Shown: positions 9,309 through 17,759 of the stretch, piece by piece | How the letters are laid out: each line of letters starts with the position of its first letter | How positions within the stretch are numbered: the first letter of the stretch is position 1 | Assembly: GCA_910577115.1 (NCBI GenBank) | Contig: CAJTMC010000001.1 | Span: 186,001-250,000, forward strand | Source: an uncultured Lachnospiraceae bacterium | GTDB lineage: Bacteria; Bacillota; Clostridia; Lachnospirales; Lachnospiraceae | Length of the DNA: 64,000 nt | Direction of reading: 5' to 3' | The notes under the pieces: generated by a model | The model's database searches: none | What the model saw: the letters and a program-made list of their open reading frames with translations, nothing else | Told to the model about the DNA's origin: nothing | Position numbers and translations under genes: made by a program

Positions 9309-9641
9309 TTATTCCGGATAAACCAACGTACAATTCTCAATATCCTCCGTATCATTTTCTGAAATGTAAATTTCTGCTGATGCAGACAAATCATTCTCTT
9401 TGAAGCGTTCCTCTTGAAAGAGTTTTATAATCACAGGAAGACCTGCTCTTGCCGACTCTGTTTTGAGCCAAATTCCCATTAACGGACCAGGCTGTCCTTC
9501 TTCGGCATCAATATAATCGTATCCGTTGTCTTGTATTGTTCCGTTGGAAACTTCTTCAATGCGATCTGGAATGCAATAGCGTAAATCCAAATCCGGATTT
9601 TTGAGCTTTGCCGGACTTAACACAATAATAATTGTCTGCAT
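9309..9641 (-). CDS. small acidic protein of unknown function
   Basis: 110-residue soluble protein starting MQTIIIVLSPAK. The start at 9641 is chosen because a strong AGGAGG (9648-9653) lies six bases upstream; a longer in-frame opening has no such site. The protein is rich in acidic residues (YIDAEEG, SENDTEDIEN). No catalytic motif or known domain is recognised. Small acidic proteins of this look are common among immunity proteins of polymorphic toxins, and the neighbouring gene at 9735 has the same character, but no cognate toxin gene is in the window. Function is left open. Confidence 0.65.
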   Translation of the reverse strand: MQTIIIVLSPAKLKNPDLDLRYCIPDRIEEVSNGTIQDNGYDYIDAEEGQPGPLMGIWLKTESARAGLPVIIKLFQEERFKENDLSASAEIYISENDTEDIENCTLVYPE

Positions 9642-9734
9642 AGCGAACCTCCTTTTAACCACAGTCTGTAAATCTGTAGTCACACAAACTTGTAAGTGAA
9701 AAATTTATCTTTTCTTAACTCTATTTTTAGCATT

Positions 9735-10100
9735 TTATATATTGGGGATAAAACTGTGTTCCTCCTCTGACCATTCGAAATCCATGTCATCAAGATGCAC
9801 ATCCCACTCTGCACCAGGAAGCACGTCTACCAGTTCTTCCAGACATTTCAGCCACCAGTCCACGATTTTCAAATAAAGCTCCCCTTCAACATCTGTTGGT
9901 AATTTTGTGGAGCCGTCTAAGATTACATCATCTTCGTATCCTTTTCGGTCCTTTTCCAAATTGTAGATACAAAAGCCCTCATATAAATCTCCGAATGGAT
10001 ATTGTTGATCGTAGCGGTCTGCAATTTCGTTGCAGCGGTTTTGTTCCTGTAAGATTATTGGTTGTTCCCTTTTTGCTGTGTAATAAAGTGATACGGACAT
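9735..10100 (-). CDS. small acidic, tryptophan-rich protein of unknown function
   Basis: 121-residue protein beginning MSVSLYYTAKREQP. The ATG at 10100 has GGAG about eight bases upstream; an earlier TTG is less likely. The C-terminal half is strongly acidic with several tryptophans (IVDWWLKCLEEL, AEWDVHLDDMDFEWSEEEH). No family is recognised. It stands 93 bp upstream of another acidic small gene in the accessory island and may be an orphan immunity protein; this is inference from composition and setting only. Confidence 0.65.
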   Translation of the reverse strand: MSVSLYYTAKREQPIILQEQNRCNEIADRYDQQYPFGDLYEGFCIYNLEKDRKGYEDDVILDGSTKLPTDVEGELYLKIVDWWLKCLEELVDVLPGAEWDVHLDDMDFEWSEEEHSFIPNI

Positions 10101-10168
10101 ATGTACGTCTCCTTTCAAAATGCGATGGACATATTCAAATTCTCTGATTATTTGTTCCGAAAAAGATA

Positions 10169-10690
10169 CTACATATTGGCAATAATGAGTAATCCAAGGA
10201 ACAAAATTATGAGAATCGTTCCGATAGCTGCCAAAATATTGACAATCTTTATTGTTCGTTTTCCTAATAGCCGCTGCAAAATATGATAAATTGCAACGCC
10301 AATTACGCCGCCTAAGGTGTTGCCAATTAAGTCTGTTATATCACTTGCTCCAATCGCAAAGAGATATTGCATCATTTCATATAACAGGCTAACCGTAAAA
10401 ATCGGCACAATTTTTCTGAAAAATCCCCAATTTTGAAAAATCATTGACATATATACGCCAAAAGGAATAAATACAATGATATTTAAGATAATCTCGGATA
10501 ATTCAACCTTCCCATTTACAATCAAAGAGCCTGCAAAGGGAATGAAATTAATACTTCGAAGGCGCGTGTCTTGGAGTAATCGAATATCAAATTGCAGTTT
10601 AAATAAAATAATCCATGACAAAACGATGAGATATATCACAAGCAGAGCGATTGTCAGTTTTTGGGGATTTTTATTATTCTGTGATTTCAT
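10169..10690 (-). CDS. VanZ-family membrane protein
   Basis: 173-residue integral membrane protein of the VanZ family. Visible hallmarks are the first helix followed by RSINFIPF, then NIIVFIPFGVYMSM, and the later ASDITDLIGNTLGGVIGVAIY stretch, with four to five helices overall. VanZ itself gives low-level teicoplanin resistance, but most members have no assigned role. The ATG at 10690 lacks a well-spaced ribosome site; an AGGAGA lies about 20 bases upstream, so translation may be weak or begin at a rarer codon. It is inside the accessory island and has no obvious link to glycan synthesis. Confidence 0.8.
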   Translation of the reverse strand: MKSQNNKNPQKLTIALLVIYLIVLSWIILFKLQFDIRLLQDTRLRSINFIPFAGSLIVNGKVELSEIILNIIVFIPFGVYMSMIFQNWGFFRKIVPIFTVSLLYEMMQYLFAIGASDITDLIGNTLGGVIGVAIYHILQRLLGKRTIKIVNILAAIGTILIILFLGLLIIANM

Positions 10691-10740
10691 AATTGGTAAA
10701 TTCAGTATCTCTCCTTTTCATAACAAATCAACTTATACAG

Positions 10741-10875
10741 TCAAAATACATGGTTTTCTTGGTTCTCAATCAATTTTCTCGCTTTTTCCGGCAATCTCAC
10801 ATCATTGGAAAGCGCCCATAGAAGAATATGGGTATCCAATAAAATATCTCCCTTTTTGGAAAAGTATTCCTACTG
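10741..10875 (-). pseudogene. PIN-domain (VapC-like) toxin remnant
   Basis: Reading the minus strand gives GDILLDTHILLWALSND and then VRLPEKARKLIENQ before a TGA at 10741-10743. This is the typical N-terminus of a PIN-domain ribonuclease toxin, including the first acidic residue in LLDTH. Only about 40 codons remain of the roughly 130 expected, there is no ATG start, and the remaining acidic catalytic residues are missing. The reading frame upstream closes with TAG near 10880. It is therefore a 5' fragment of a decayed toxin gene. No antitoxin gene is visible immediately upstream. Confidence 0.65.
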
Positions 10876-10956
10876 TATAAAACTTGAAGTATAATACATA
10901 CTCTTAAATACAATTACTGGTTTTTCACTCACTTAACAACTCCTGCAAACCGGAAA

Positions 10957-11118
10957 TTATGGTGTTACTATCGGTTTTCCCTCTTTATCAAGTAATGGGG
11001 TAAAGCCTGCCGCATTTCCATTCCTGTGAAATACATAATTTACACCTGTTTCAGTGTCCACCCAAATTTCAATCACATCAATCATTCCTTGGCTATAAAT
11101 CTTTTTAAAACGTTCCAT
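10957..11118 (-). CDS. small protein resembling DUF6440
   Basis: A complete 53-codon gene: ATG at 11116-11118, stop TAA at 10957-10959, with an AGAGGA ribosome site about ten bases upstream. The protein has the pattern RFKKIYSQG, EIWVDTETGVNYVFH, GNAAGFTPLLDKEGKP, which I recall as the DUF6440 pattern of short Firmicutes proteins. The function of that family is unknown. It is short but intact, unlike the broken toxin genes on both sides of it. The family name is from memory and should be confirmed by a profile search. Confidence 0.65.
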   Translation of the reverse strand: MERFKKIYSQGMIDVIEIWVDTETGVNYVFHRNGNAAGFTPLLDKEGKPIVTP

Positions 11119-11334
11119 AAAAATTTGTCCTCTCAAATCCTAATTTAAATACTTGATTATAAAATATTTGCCTGCTACCTGCAATGTATATTTATTAACT
11201 CAATTTCAGTGGGTACACAATTCCGAAAAGGGAGTAAAATATTCATACTTCTCCTCCAAGCATATCCGCAATCTCTTTATCCCATGCGTCAACTCTATAC
11301 ATCAGTCCCATAACATCTACCAAGATCAAAACTG
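11119..11334. other. intergenic remnant region with no supported gene
   Basis: About 215 bp between the DUF6440-like gene and the truncated toxin gene. On the minus strand there is a frame without an ATG that ends in MYRVDAWDKEIADMLGGEV, followed by an overlapping GGAGGAGAAGTATG and a 23-codon frame. These look like the joint of two genes cut down by deletion, but neither can be assigned. Nothing else is seen. Confidence 0.4.
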
Positions 11335-11484
11335 TTAAAACAAATCCGAATGTGTTCCTGTACGAAACAAAAACAGCTCAAGTGCATCTTGGTCAATACG
11401 ATAAAAATGTTCCAGTTTACAGCCTCGTTTTTGGGCAAGCTTTAAATCTTTTTTAAATTGATTGGAAGGAACAATTTTAAGCAT
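11335..11484 (-). pseudogene. YafQ/RelE-type toxin with its core deleted in frame
   Basis: A 49-codon frame reads MLKIVPSNQFKKDLKLAQKR, continues GCKLEHF, and then jumps to YRIDQDALELFLFRTGTHSDLF. The first part is the N-terminus of a YafQ-type mRNA interferase, and the second is its C-terminus (compare the family's ...LIY...ELxLxRTGTHSxLF). Relative to the roughly 92-residue E. coli protein, about 40 central residues are absent, while the frame is preserved. The missing segment carries most of the beta sheet and part of the catalytic surface, so activity is unlikely. The ATG overlaps the antitoxin stop by eight bases (ATGCTTAA), the normal toxin-antitoxin arrangement. Confidence 0.75.
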
Positions 11485-11758
11485 CAGAGAGCACCTCATC
11501 TATGACTTCATCAAAGGATTCATAGCGCTTATAATTGTCCGGATTCTTTTTCATTTCTTCATATTCATCCAACGCCGCCCTCGTTTCTGCATTTGGCACA
11601 GATCGTCTTACCTCAAACGGAATGCCATCATGGTTGATGGCAGAACGCAGGAACATATTAATTGCCGTAGACATGCTTAAGCCAAGATCATTAAAAAGAG
11701 CTTCCGCCTCCTGTTTTAATGCAGAATCCACACGTACATTAATATTTGTAGTCGCCAT
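11477..11758 (-). CDS. RelB/DinJ-family antitoxin
   Basis: 93-residue antitoxin with an N-terminal ribbon-helix-helix: TNINVRVDSALKQEAEALF then LGLSMSTAINMFLRSAI and GIPFEV, the standard RelB/DinJ pattern. The C-terminal tail (EEMKKNPDNYKRYESFDEV) is the toxin-binding part. The ATG at 11758 was chosen over an upstream GTG because AAGGAG is 11 bases away from it. In related operons this protein represses its own promoter together with the toxin. Here the antitoxin is intact with a strong promoter, but the partner toxin gene has lost its core, so this is an orphaned antitoxin in practice. Confidence 0.9.
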   Translation of the reverse strand: MATTNINVRVDSALKQEAEALFNDLGLSMSTAINMFLRSAINHDGIPFEVRRSVPNAETRAALDEYEEMKKNPDNYKRYESFDEVIDEVLSDA

Positions 11759-11782
11759 ATTTGATACCACTCCTTTTGTTCT

Positions 11783-11811
11783 ATTATATGCGCACCCGCA
11801 AACAACGTCAA
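11783..11811 (-). promoter_or_regulatory. sigma-A promoter of the antitoxin gene
   Basis: On the minus strand TTGACG (11811-11806) and TATAAT (11788-11783) are separated by exactly 17 bp, about 25 bp upstream of the antitoxin ATG. This is close to the sigma-A consensus. RelB-type proteins normally bind across such a promoter; no obvious operator palindrome was confirmed by eye. Confidence 0.75.
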
Positions 11812-11899
11812 TAAAATGCCAGTATTTGTTTTACAATGTTTTACATTTTTAACAAATCTGATTTCCTGCAAAATTTAGCACATACAAAAATTTTTCCAA

Positions 11900-13168
11900 T
11901 TAATCAAAACACGCCTTCACCATCTCGATAACAATGTCCTGCTCCTCTTTTGTCATTTTATTGTCAGAGGGCAGGCATAATCCTCTGTGGAAAATATCCA
12001 TTCCGACATCAAGCGGTCTGCCGTCTTTCCCGAAACTGCCGCCGCTTATGTAGGCATTCGTCTTTGCCCTGCCGTCGCCTTCTCTTGTAATAAAGCCGTT
12101 CATTCTGTAAATCGGCTGCATGTGCATCGGTTTCCAAATCGGTCGTCCCTCTGCATTATATTTTGCAATGACATCAAGAATTTCCGTCGGACAGCTCTTC
12201 CCATGCTCCGGCTGGTACAAAACTTCGCATTCTCCGCGCACCTGCTTACACATGGCATCCGCGTCAATCAGCATGCACGAAAGCCAGAAATTCGGCTCAG
12301 AGTCAGACGCATCGAATGGGTTCATGGTAACCGGAAGGTCTTGAAAACCTTCCCTGTATCGCTCATAGATTGCCTTTTTCCCTGCAATATGCTCCTCAAG
12401 ATACGGCATCTGTCCGCGCGCAACACCAGCGATTACATTGCTCATGCGGTAATTGTAGCCAAGCTCCTCATGCTGGTACCAAGGTGCATTTTCCCGCGCC
12501 TGCGTAGACCACTTTCTGACCTTGTTTGCAGCCTCCAAATCGTCCGTCAAAAACATTCCGCCTGCGGAGCCTGTGATAATCTTGTTGCCGTTAAAGGAAA
12601 TGCAGTTGTATTGACCAAACGTTCCTGTCTGCCTTCCTTTGTAAGACGCACCAAACGACTCTGCCGCGTCCTCCACAATCACTGCACCATGCCTGTCGCA
12701 GATTTCTTTGATTTCGTCCATCTTTGCCGGTGTTCCGTACAAATGTGCGATATCTATCACCCTGACTTCCGGATAAAGGGCAAACGCCTTCTCCAGTGCA
12801 ACAGGATCCATATTCCATGTGTCATATTCCGTATCAATAAAAATCGGAACGCCGCCCTCGTACACTACGGGGTTGACCGTAGCATCAAACGTCATATCGG
12901 AGCAAAATACCAGATCGCCCCGCTTTACCCCCGCAAGCTTTATGGCAAGATGCAACGCCGCCGTACCGGACGCGAGTGCAACGGCATACCCGCAGCCTGT
13001 CTTTTCACAGACAAGCCGCTCCAGCTCATTCAGGTTTTTCCCCACAGTGGACATCCAGTTTGTATCATAAGCTTCCTTCACATACGCAAGCTCGTCGCCA
13101 TGCATTGTCGGGCTTGAAAGCCATACTTTATTTTCAAATACGCGAAATCTGTTTTCCGATTGAAACAT
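11900..13168 (-). CDS. PLP-dependent sugar aminotransferase, PglE-like
   Basis: 422-residue DegT/DnrJ/EryC1 aminotransferase that converts a UDP-4-keto-6-deoxy-HexNAc into the 4-amino sugar with glutamate as donor. The PLP lysine is K196 in SFNGNKIITGSAGG, a context typical of PglE-type enzymes; EDAAES (about 166-171) holds the cofactor-binding aspartate. It lies just downstream of the PglF-like dehydratase gene (75 bp) that would make its substrate, and a promoter-like sequence occupies the gap. With a GNAT gene at 18.7 kb, a di-N-acetylbacillosamine-type sugar is the expected product. It is followed by the accessory island rather than by further glycan genes. Confidence 0.9.
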   Translation of the reverse strand: MFQSENRFRVFENKVWLSSPTMHGDELAYVKEAYDTNWMSTVGKNLNELERLVCEKTGCGYAVALASGTAALHLAIKLAGVKRGDLVFCSDMTFDATVNPVVYEGGVPIFIDTEYDTWNMDPVALEKAFALYPEVRVIDIAHLYGTPAKMDEIKEICDRHGAVIVEDAAESFGASYKGRQTGTFGQYNCISFNGNKIITGSAGGMFLTDDLEAANKVRKWSTQARENAPWYQHEELGYNYRMSNVIAGVARGQMPYLEEHIAGKKAIYERYREGFQDLPVTMNPFDASDSEPNFWLSCMLIDADAMCKQVRGECEVLYQPEHGKSCPTEILDVIAKYNAEGRPIWKPMHMQPIYRMNGFITREGDGRAKTNAYISGGSFGKDGRPLDVGMDIFHRGLCLPSDNKMTKEEQDIVIEMVKACFD

Positions 13169-13209
13169 ATATATTCTCTCCCCTCATAATTTTCTAATAT
13201 CTTTCTACC

Positions 13210-13238
13210 AGTATATGGCAGAATTGTACAATAAACAA
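13210..13238 (-). promoter_or_regulatory. possible sigma-A promoter before the PglE-like gene
   Basis: Minus-strand TTGTTT (13238-13233) and TATACT (13215-13210) with a 17-bp spacer, about 42 bp upstream of the ATG at 13168. The -10 is good and the -35 is weak. It would give the aminotransferase its own transcript apart from the PglF-like gene. Confidence 0.4.
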
Positions 13239-13243
13239 TACCA

Positions 13244-15103
13244 TCACATCTCTTTCGGAATATATGTCGGCACAATCTCTTGTATCAGCGGACGAACATC
13301 CTCGCACTCGTTCTCAACTGCGCGCTTTAGATTATTAAGCTGCACATAAAACTTCGTTTCATCAAACTCAATCGGCTTTCCGATATGAATCAGCTTGTTT
13401 TCCGTATCCTTCATCCCTTCCTCATTCATCAGAAGTTCCTCATACAGCTTCTCTCCGGGACGTAAACCAGTAAATTCAATCTTGATATCCTCATCAATCT
13501 TATAACCCGAAAGTTTAATTAAATTCTTTGCAAGATCCAAAATTTTGACAGGTTCGCCCATGTCAAGCACAAAAATCTCGCCACCCTTTGCATAAACACC
13601 TGCCTGCAGCACAAGCGATACAGCCTCGGGAATGGTCATAAAATAGCGAATAATATCGGGATGCGTTACCGTCACAGGGCCGCCCGCGGCAATCTGCTGT
13701 TTAAACAGCGGAATCACACTTCCGTTACTCCCAAGCACGTTTCCAAACCGCACTGCCACAAATTCCGTATCGTAATGACGATTATAAGTCTGTACAATCA
13801 TCTCGCAGATACGCTTGCTCGCCCCCATAATATTCGTAGGATTTACTGCCTTGTCTGTGGATATCATCACAAACTTTTTCACGTTGTGCAATGCGGCTGC
13901 CTGCGCTGTCTTCCATGTGCCAAACACATTATTCTTAATCGCCTCGTTAGGGCTTACCTCCATCAATGGCACATGCTTGTGCGCAGCCGCATGATAAATA
14001 ATATCAGGGTGATACGTTTCCATAATACTATTCATGCGGTTCGTGTTTCTGACAGACGCAATCAACACGATCAAATCAAGCTTCGGGTACTTGCGCTTTA
14101 GCTCCTGCTGAATCTCGTAAGCATTGTTTTCATAAATGTCTACAATAATTAACCGCGAGGGTCTGTGCCCCGCAATCTGCCTGCAAAGCTCGCTTCCAAT
14201 GGAGCCGCCGCCACCCGTCACCATGATTGTTTTATTTTTCACATAGTTTAAAATCGAATCCAAATCAACTTTAATCGGGTCGCGTCCAAGCAAATCCTCA
14301 ACATCAACATCTCGAAGTTTGCTGACATTCACCTCGCCGTTTACAAGCTGATAGATGCCCGGAAGCGTACGCAGCTTACAGCTTGTTTCTTTACAAATTT
14401 CCACAATCTCCTTCATCGTCGTGCGGTTTGCTGACGGTATGGCAATAATAATCTCGTCAATGCCGTAAAGCGCCGCATACTCCACGATTTTATCCCTTCC
14501 GCCGACAATCTTCACACCAAGGATAAATCGTCCCCACTTTGTCTCGTTATCATCAATTATGCACTTAATGATCATCGTGCTGAAATCGCTGTTTGTAATT
14601 TCCTTAATCACAGCATGTCCCGCTTCACCTGCACCGATAATCATTACTCTTGTGCCGTTCTTGCGGTTTTGATGCTTATGCTTCATTCCTCTCGCAATCC
14701 GATACGAAAAACGCACGGCAGTCGTCGCACCCGTAAGCACAAGTACATACATAAAATAGTAGCTGCGCGGAATCGGGTATGCAAGCAGCTTCATTCCGAG
14801 AAAATTCAAAACCGCACACAAGCAACATGCCGCAACAATATTCTGCGCCTCCGCGGTGCCTGCAAATGCCCATAAACTGTGATAAAGCTTAAACAGATAG
14901 AACACCAGCAGCGTAATCACCACATTAACAATCATAAAATTCCATGCGGAACTCAAATAAATTTCCGGAATGTCTGTATATTTCAGCTCAAAACGAATCC
15001 ACAACGGCATAATGCTTGCAATGCACACAATCATAATATCAATAAGCACAAGTACAATCCGCCTGTGTAAAAGCTGCATATTAATACGGTTTAATATCTT
15101 CAT
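13244..15103 (-). CDS. UDP-GlcNAc 4,6-dehydratase, PglF/CapD-like membrane type
   Basis: About 619 residues: four N-terminal membrane helices, a first nucleotide-binding fold (MIIGAGEAGHAV), and a catalytic SDR domain with VTGGGGSIGSELCRQI. The active-site stretch is STDKAVNPTNIMGASK, with methionine where most SDRs have tyrosine (M-x3-K). This is characteristic of the long PglF/WbpM-type dehydratases that retain C5 configuration and give the UDP-4-keto-6-deoxy-GlcNAc intermediate. The start at 15103 (MKILNRINMQ) has GGAGG just upstream and fits the first helix; a longer opening would overlap the previous gene. Its product feeds the PglE-like aminotransferase that follows. Confidence 0.92.
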   Translation of the reverse strand: MKILNRINMQLLHRRIVLVLIDIMIVCIASIMPLWIRFELKYTDIPEIYLSSAWNFMIVNVVITLLVFYLFKLYHSLWAFAGTAEAQNIVAACCLCAVLNFLGMKLLAYPIPRSYYFMYVLVLTGATTAVRFSYRIARGMKHKHQNRKNGTRVMIIGAGEAGHAVIKEITNSDFSTMIIKCIIDDNETKWGRFILGVKIVGGRDKIVEYAALYGIDEIIIAIPSANRTTMKEIVEICKETSCKLRTLPGIYQLVNGEVNVSKLRDVDVEDLLGRDPIKVDLDSILNYVKNKTIMVTGGGGSIGSELCRQIAGHRPSRLIIVDIYENNAYEIQQELKRKYPKLDLIVLIASVRNTNRMNSIMETYHPDIIYHAAAHKHVPLMEVSPNEAIKNNVFGTWKTAQAAALHNVKKFVMISTDKAVNPTNIMGASKRICEMIVQTYNRHYDTEFVAVRFGNVLGSNGSVIPLFKQQIAAGGPVTVTHPDIIRYFMTIPEAVSLVLQAGVYAKGGEIFVLDMGEPVKILDLAKNLIKLSGYKIDEDIKIEFTGLRPGEKLYEELLMNEEGMKDTENKLIHIGKPIEFDETKFYVQLNNLKRAVENECEDVRPLIQEIVPTYIPKEM

Positions 15104-15137
15104 AATCCTCCATTCTTGCACTGTGAAAAATTCAGTT

Positions 15138-17759
15138 TCACAGTTCCTCCTGCCGCTTTGACGGCTCTGCATCCTTGGAAAGCTTCGCACTGATGAGCAG
15201 CGGCTGCATCAGCAAAAAGCAAAAGCCTGCGGGAATACATGGATGAAACGCCCATTCCGTCACACTAATCAACCCGAATACAATGATCAGCGCAAACGGA
15301 ACAATATAAATCCCAAATCGATTTGCCTGCGTCACCGCCAGTCTGATCGAAAACAAAAGACTGATGGCACAAACTGCCAAAAATACTACTCCTGCTATCA
15401 TACCAAAATTATACGCTACCTGCAAATAGGAATTGTGTGCATGGACATGTTCCTTGCCTTCTTCATTGACAAGCGCCATTTTCTCATGACCTGCAAAAGA
15501 CAATGCCTTTACATAATCCATAAAAATATCAAAACGTCCGTTCGACACATCGTTTTGTTCTTTTTCCAGCTCCTCATCATCCTTCACTGTTCTGATATCT
15601 GTTCCCGCAAAGTCGTTTCCGGTATATACTAGATACTGCTCCTGCGGCAGTTTAAGATCAAATGCCTCTTCATCGCCTTCTTCCTCGTCTGTAATAGCTT
15701 CTTCTTTTTGAAAACGGCCAAATAAAGTCGAGAAAAAGCGTGGTACTGTCATATATTTGTCAGAGTCAATCGGATCTCCTCTATAAACCATAAACCCTCT
15801 GTCCTGATGCTCAAGATCGTAACGAATCGGCTCATTAATTACCGCCGGTATCATTCTGACCGCGCTGAACACAAGCGGAAAACACAGCAATGCCATTAGG
15901 GAAAGAATACCGATTTCCTTCCATACGTTTGACGGCAGCTTGTGAAACGCAAAAGCTGCAAGTATCACCACCAGTACCGCCGTCACAAAGGCGGAAAGGT
16001 ATGCTGTTCTCGACATTGTAAGAAAAATATACCCTGCCGTCACAGACACGAGAAAGCATTCAAAAGGACAACATACAAGCATGCTCTCTTTGGCCTTCAA
16101 CGTACCAAAGAGCTTTCCGACCGCCGCGCCAAACACGACCGCAAGATACATTCCCGTACAGGCCACCGTATGAAAAATCCCTCCATAGCGGTAAAGCATC
16201 CAATAATGGTGCGGTCTGTGTATAAAACAAAACAGCACGACAAATCCGAAGCTAAGCAATATACCATTCGTAAAATTTTTTAAAAACCTGCTTTTCGACG
16301 CAGGTGTGAAACGTAGGAAAAACATTGTCACAAAGGGCAATGTCGCCGTATAAACCCATATTTTTTCAAACTGATAAAGATACATCAGTGCAGAAAATAC
16401 AATCCACAAAACACCGTATATGATCTGAACTGCCGCCGGTTTTTGAAATCGGTATTCGCCCTGACGTAATGTCTTGAACCATGCGATCAGAATATTGAGG
16501 AGCAAAAGTCCCCACGATACCACGACCGCGCAGGTCAAAACGGCAAGCTCGCGCTCGTTTGTGCCCTTCTCAAAACTGCGGCAATGCATCACAGAGCCTA
16601 TAACGGAAGCGATCAGCCACAAAATGCTCAATTTATTTAGAAACTGTTGTTCACTGTACATCATTAAAAATGCAATTGCCAGAAATATCAGCATCCAACG
16701 CGTGTTTGTATAATGATAGTATTCCCTGTCCGCATTGACATATTGACATAATGCGTAAAATAACAGTCCGAAACTTACTGTCTGAATATAGTTTCTCCAA
16801 ATCAGCGAAAGTTTTCTTCCAACAGTCAGTTTTGTTTTGTGGAGCGGCATGGGATATCGGTCACGCAGCCATATTGCAAGCAGCAGCCACGCGATTGCAG
16901 CCGCGATTGCAACCGCAAAAAAAATCCTGTCGGCAACGCCTCCTCCAAAGCGGTTTAATACCACCGAAAACACGAATAAAAACAGTGCAGCCACCGCTAC
17001 TGCCGCGCTTGCAGCGATCCTGAAATATCGCATATACTGCTTCCTGTACTGTGTTAAATAAATATCATATACATAAAGCGCCACCATCGCCGCAATATAT
17101 AAAACCGCCGCTGCTGCAAGAATCATCACATCATAGAAAAGAACTCCAAACGCTGTCAGCTTTCTGGCGTAATCAAAATCCGCTATCAGAGCAACATTAT
17201 CATTCACAATTCCGTCTATATAAAGTGTACTGTTTTCTGTCTGCTCCAGCTGTCCCCTGTCCGCAACAGGCAATTCAAACACGCCGCCGCAATCCTCGGG
17301 AATCAGAATTTCATAGTAGTATACCTTGTTTGGCTCCACATCCATATCCGGTGTTGCCGTCAGGTAGCCGTTATCCTCTATATCTCCGCAGCAGCACTGT
17401 TCTTCATAGATGCACGAAAAGTTTTCATCGTACAGCCGAAACAAAATAAAATCGGACCGATTGCTTTTATCCGGCACACTGCACACCATGTACAGTTTTA
17501 CAGCGTATAAATGTTCCCGCGAAAAGTATACTGTTTGGAGCTTTTTGTCATTGATTGTAAACGCATCACCCCTTAATGTCTCTCGCGCTGATGTATGAAA
17601 CGCCTTCTGCCGCGAGTAGCTATGGTTTTGCACCACTCCCTGCGGAAAAACACGCATCAGCATAATAAATGCCAGCGTTACAATCACAATCTGAATAACC
17701 GCATTTCGTTTTATGTGCTCTATGTCATCCCCCATGTGAAAGAGCGCGTCCTTTATCAC
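15138..17759 (-). CDS. O-antigen ligase/polymerase-like membrane protein
   Basis: 873-residue polytopic protein. The N-terminal third has one helix and a large extracytoplasmic domain (about residues 30-190), then some twelve helices. Near the C-terminus, after a long outer loop, HVHAHNSYLQVAYNFGMIAG matches the H-NSYLQ signature of the Wzy_C/O-antigen ligase family. These enzymes join lipid-linked glycan chains to each other or to an acceptor outside the membrane. The extra outer domain and the length (most members are 400-600 residues) are unusual. The GTG start overlaps the upstream GT2 stop (GTGA). It is the likely polymerase or ligase of the second glycan system. Confidence 0.85.
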   Translation of the reverse strand: MIKDALFHMGDDIEHIKRNAVIQIVIVTLAFIMLMRVFPQGVVQNHSYSRQKAFHTSARETLRGDAFTINDKKLQTVYFSREHLYAVKLYMVCSVPDKSNRSDFILFRLYDENFSCIYEEQCCCGDIEDNGYLTATPDMDVEPNKVYYYEILIPEDCGGVFELPVADRGQLEQTENSTLYIDGIVNDNVALIADFDYARKLTAFGVLFYDVMILAAAAVLYIAAMVALYVYDIYLTQYRKQYMRYFRIAASAAVAVAALFLFVFSVVLNRFGGGVADRIFFAVAIAAAIAWLLLAIWLRDRYPMPLHKTKLTVGRKLSLIWRNYIQTVSFGLLFYALCQYVNADREYYHYTNTRWMLIFLAIAFLMMYSEQQFLNKLSILWLIASVIGSVMHCRSFEKGTNERELAVLTCAVVVSWGLLLLNILIAWFKTLRQGEYRFQKPAAVQIIYGVLWIVFSALMYLYQFEKIWVYTATLPFVTMFFLRFTPASKSRFLKNFTNGILLSFGFVVLFCFIHRPHHYWMLYRYGGIFHTVACTGMYLAVVFGAAVGKLFGTLKAKESMLVCCPFECFLVSVTAGYIFLTMSRTAYLSAFVTAVLVVILAAFAFHKLPSNVWKEIGILSLMALLCFPLVFSAVRMIPAVINEPIRYDLEHQDRGFMVYRGDPIDSDKYMTVPRFFSTLFGRFQKEEAITDEEEGDEEAFDLKLPQEQYLVYTGNDFAGTDIRTVKDDEELEKEQNDVSNGRFDIFMDYVKALSFAGHEKMALVNEEGKEHVHAHNSYLQVAYNFGMIAGVVFLAVCAISLLFSIRLAVTQANRFGIYIVPFALIIVFGLISVTEWAFHPCIPAGFCFLLMQPLLISAKLSKDAEPSKRQEEL

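Noticed and set aside
11230..11334. Short frames of about 22-25 codons with a GGAGGAGAAG ribosome-like site
   Set aside because: Too short, one lacks an ATG and neither resembles a known peptide; treated as deletion remnants.
11987..13117. 376-codon open frame on the plus strand
   Set aside because: It lies wholly antisense to the PglE-like aminotransferase, whose motifs are intact; the protein is basic and low in recognisable pattern, and there is no ribosome site.
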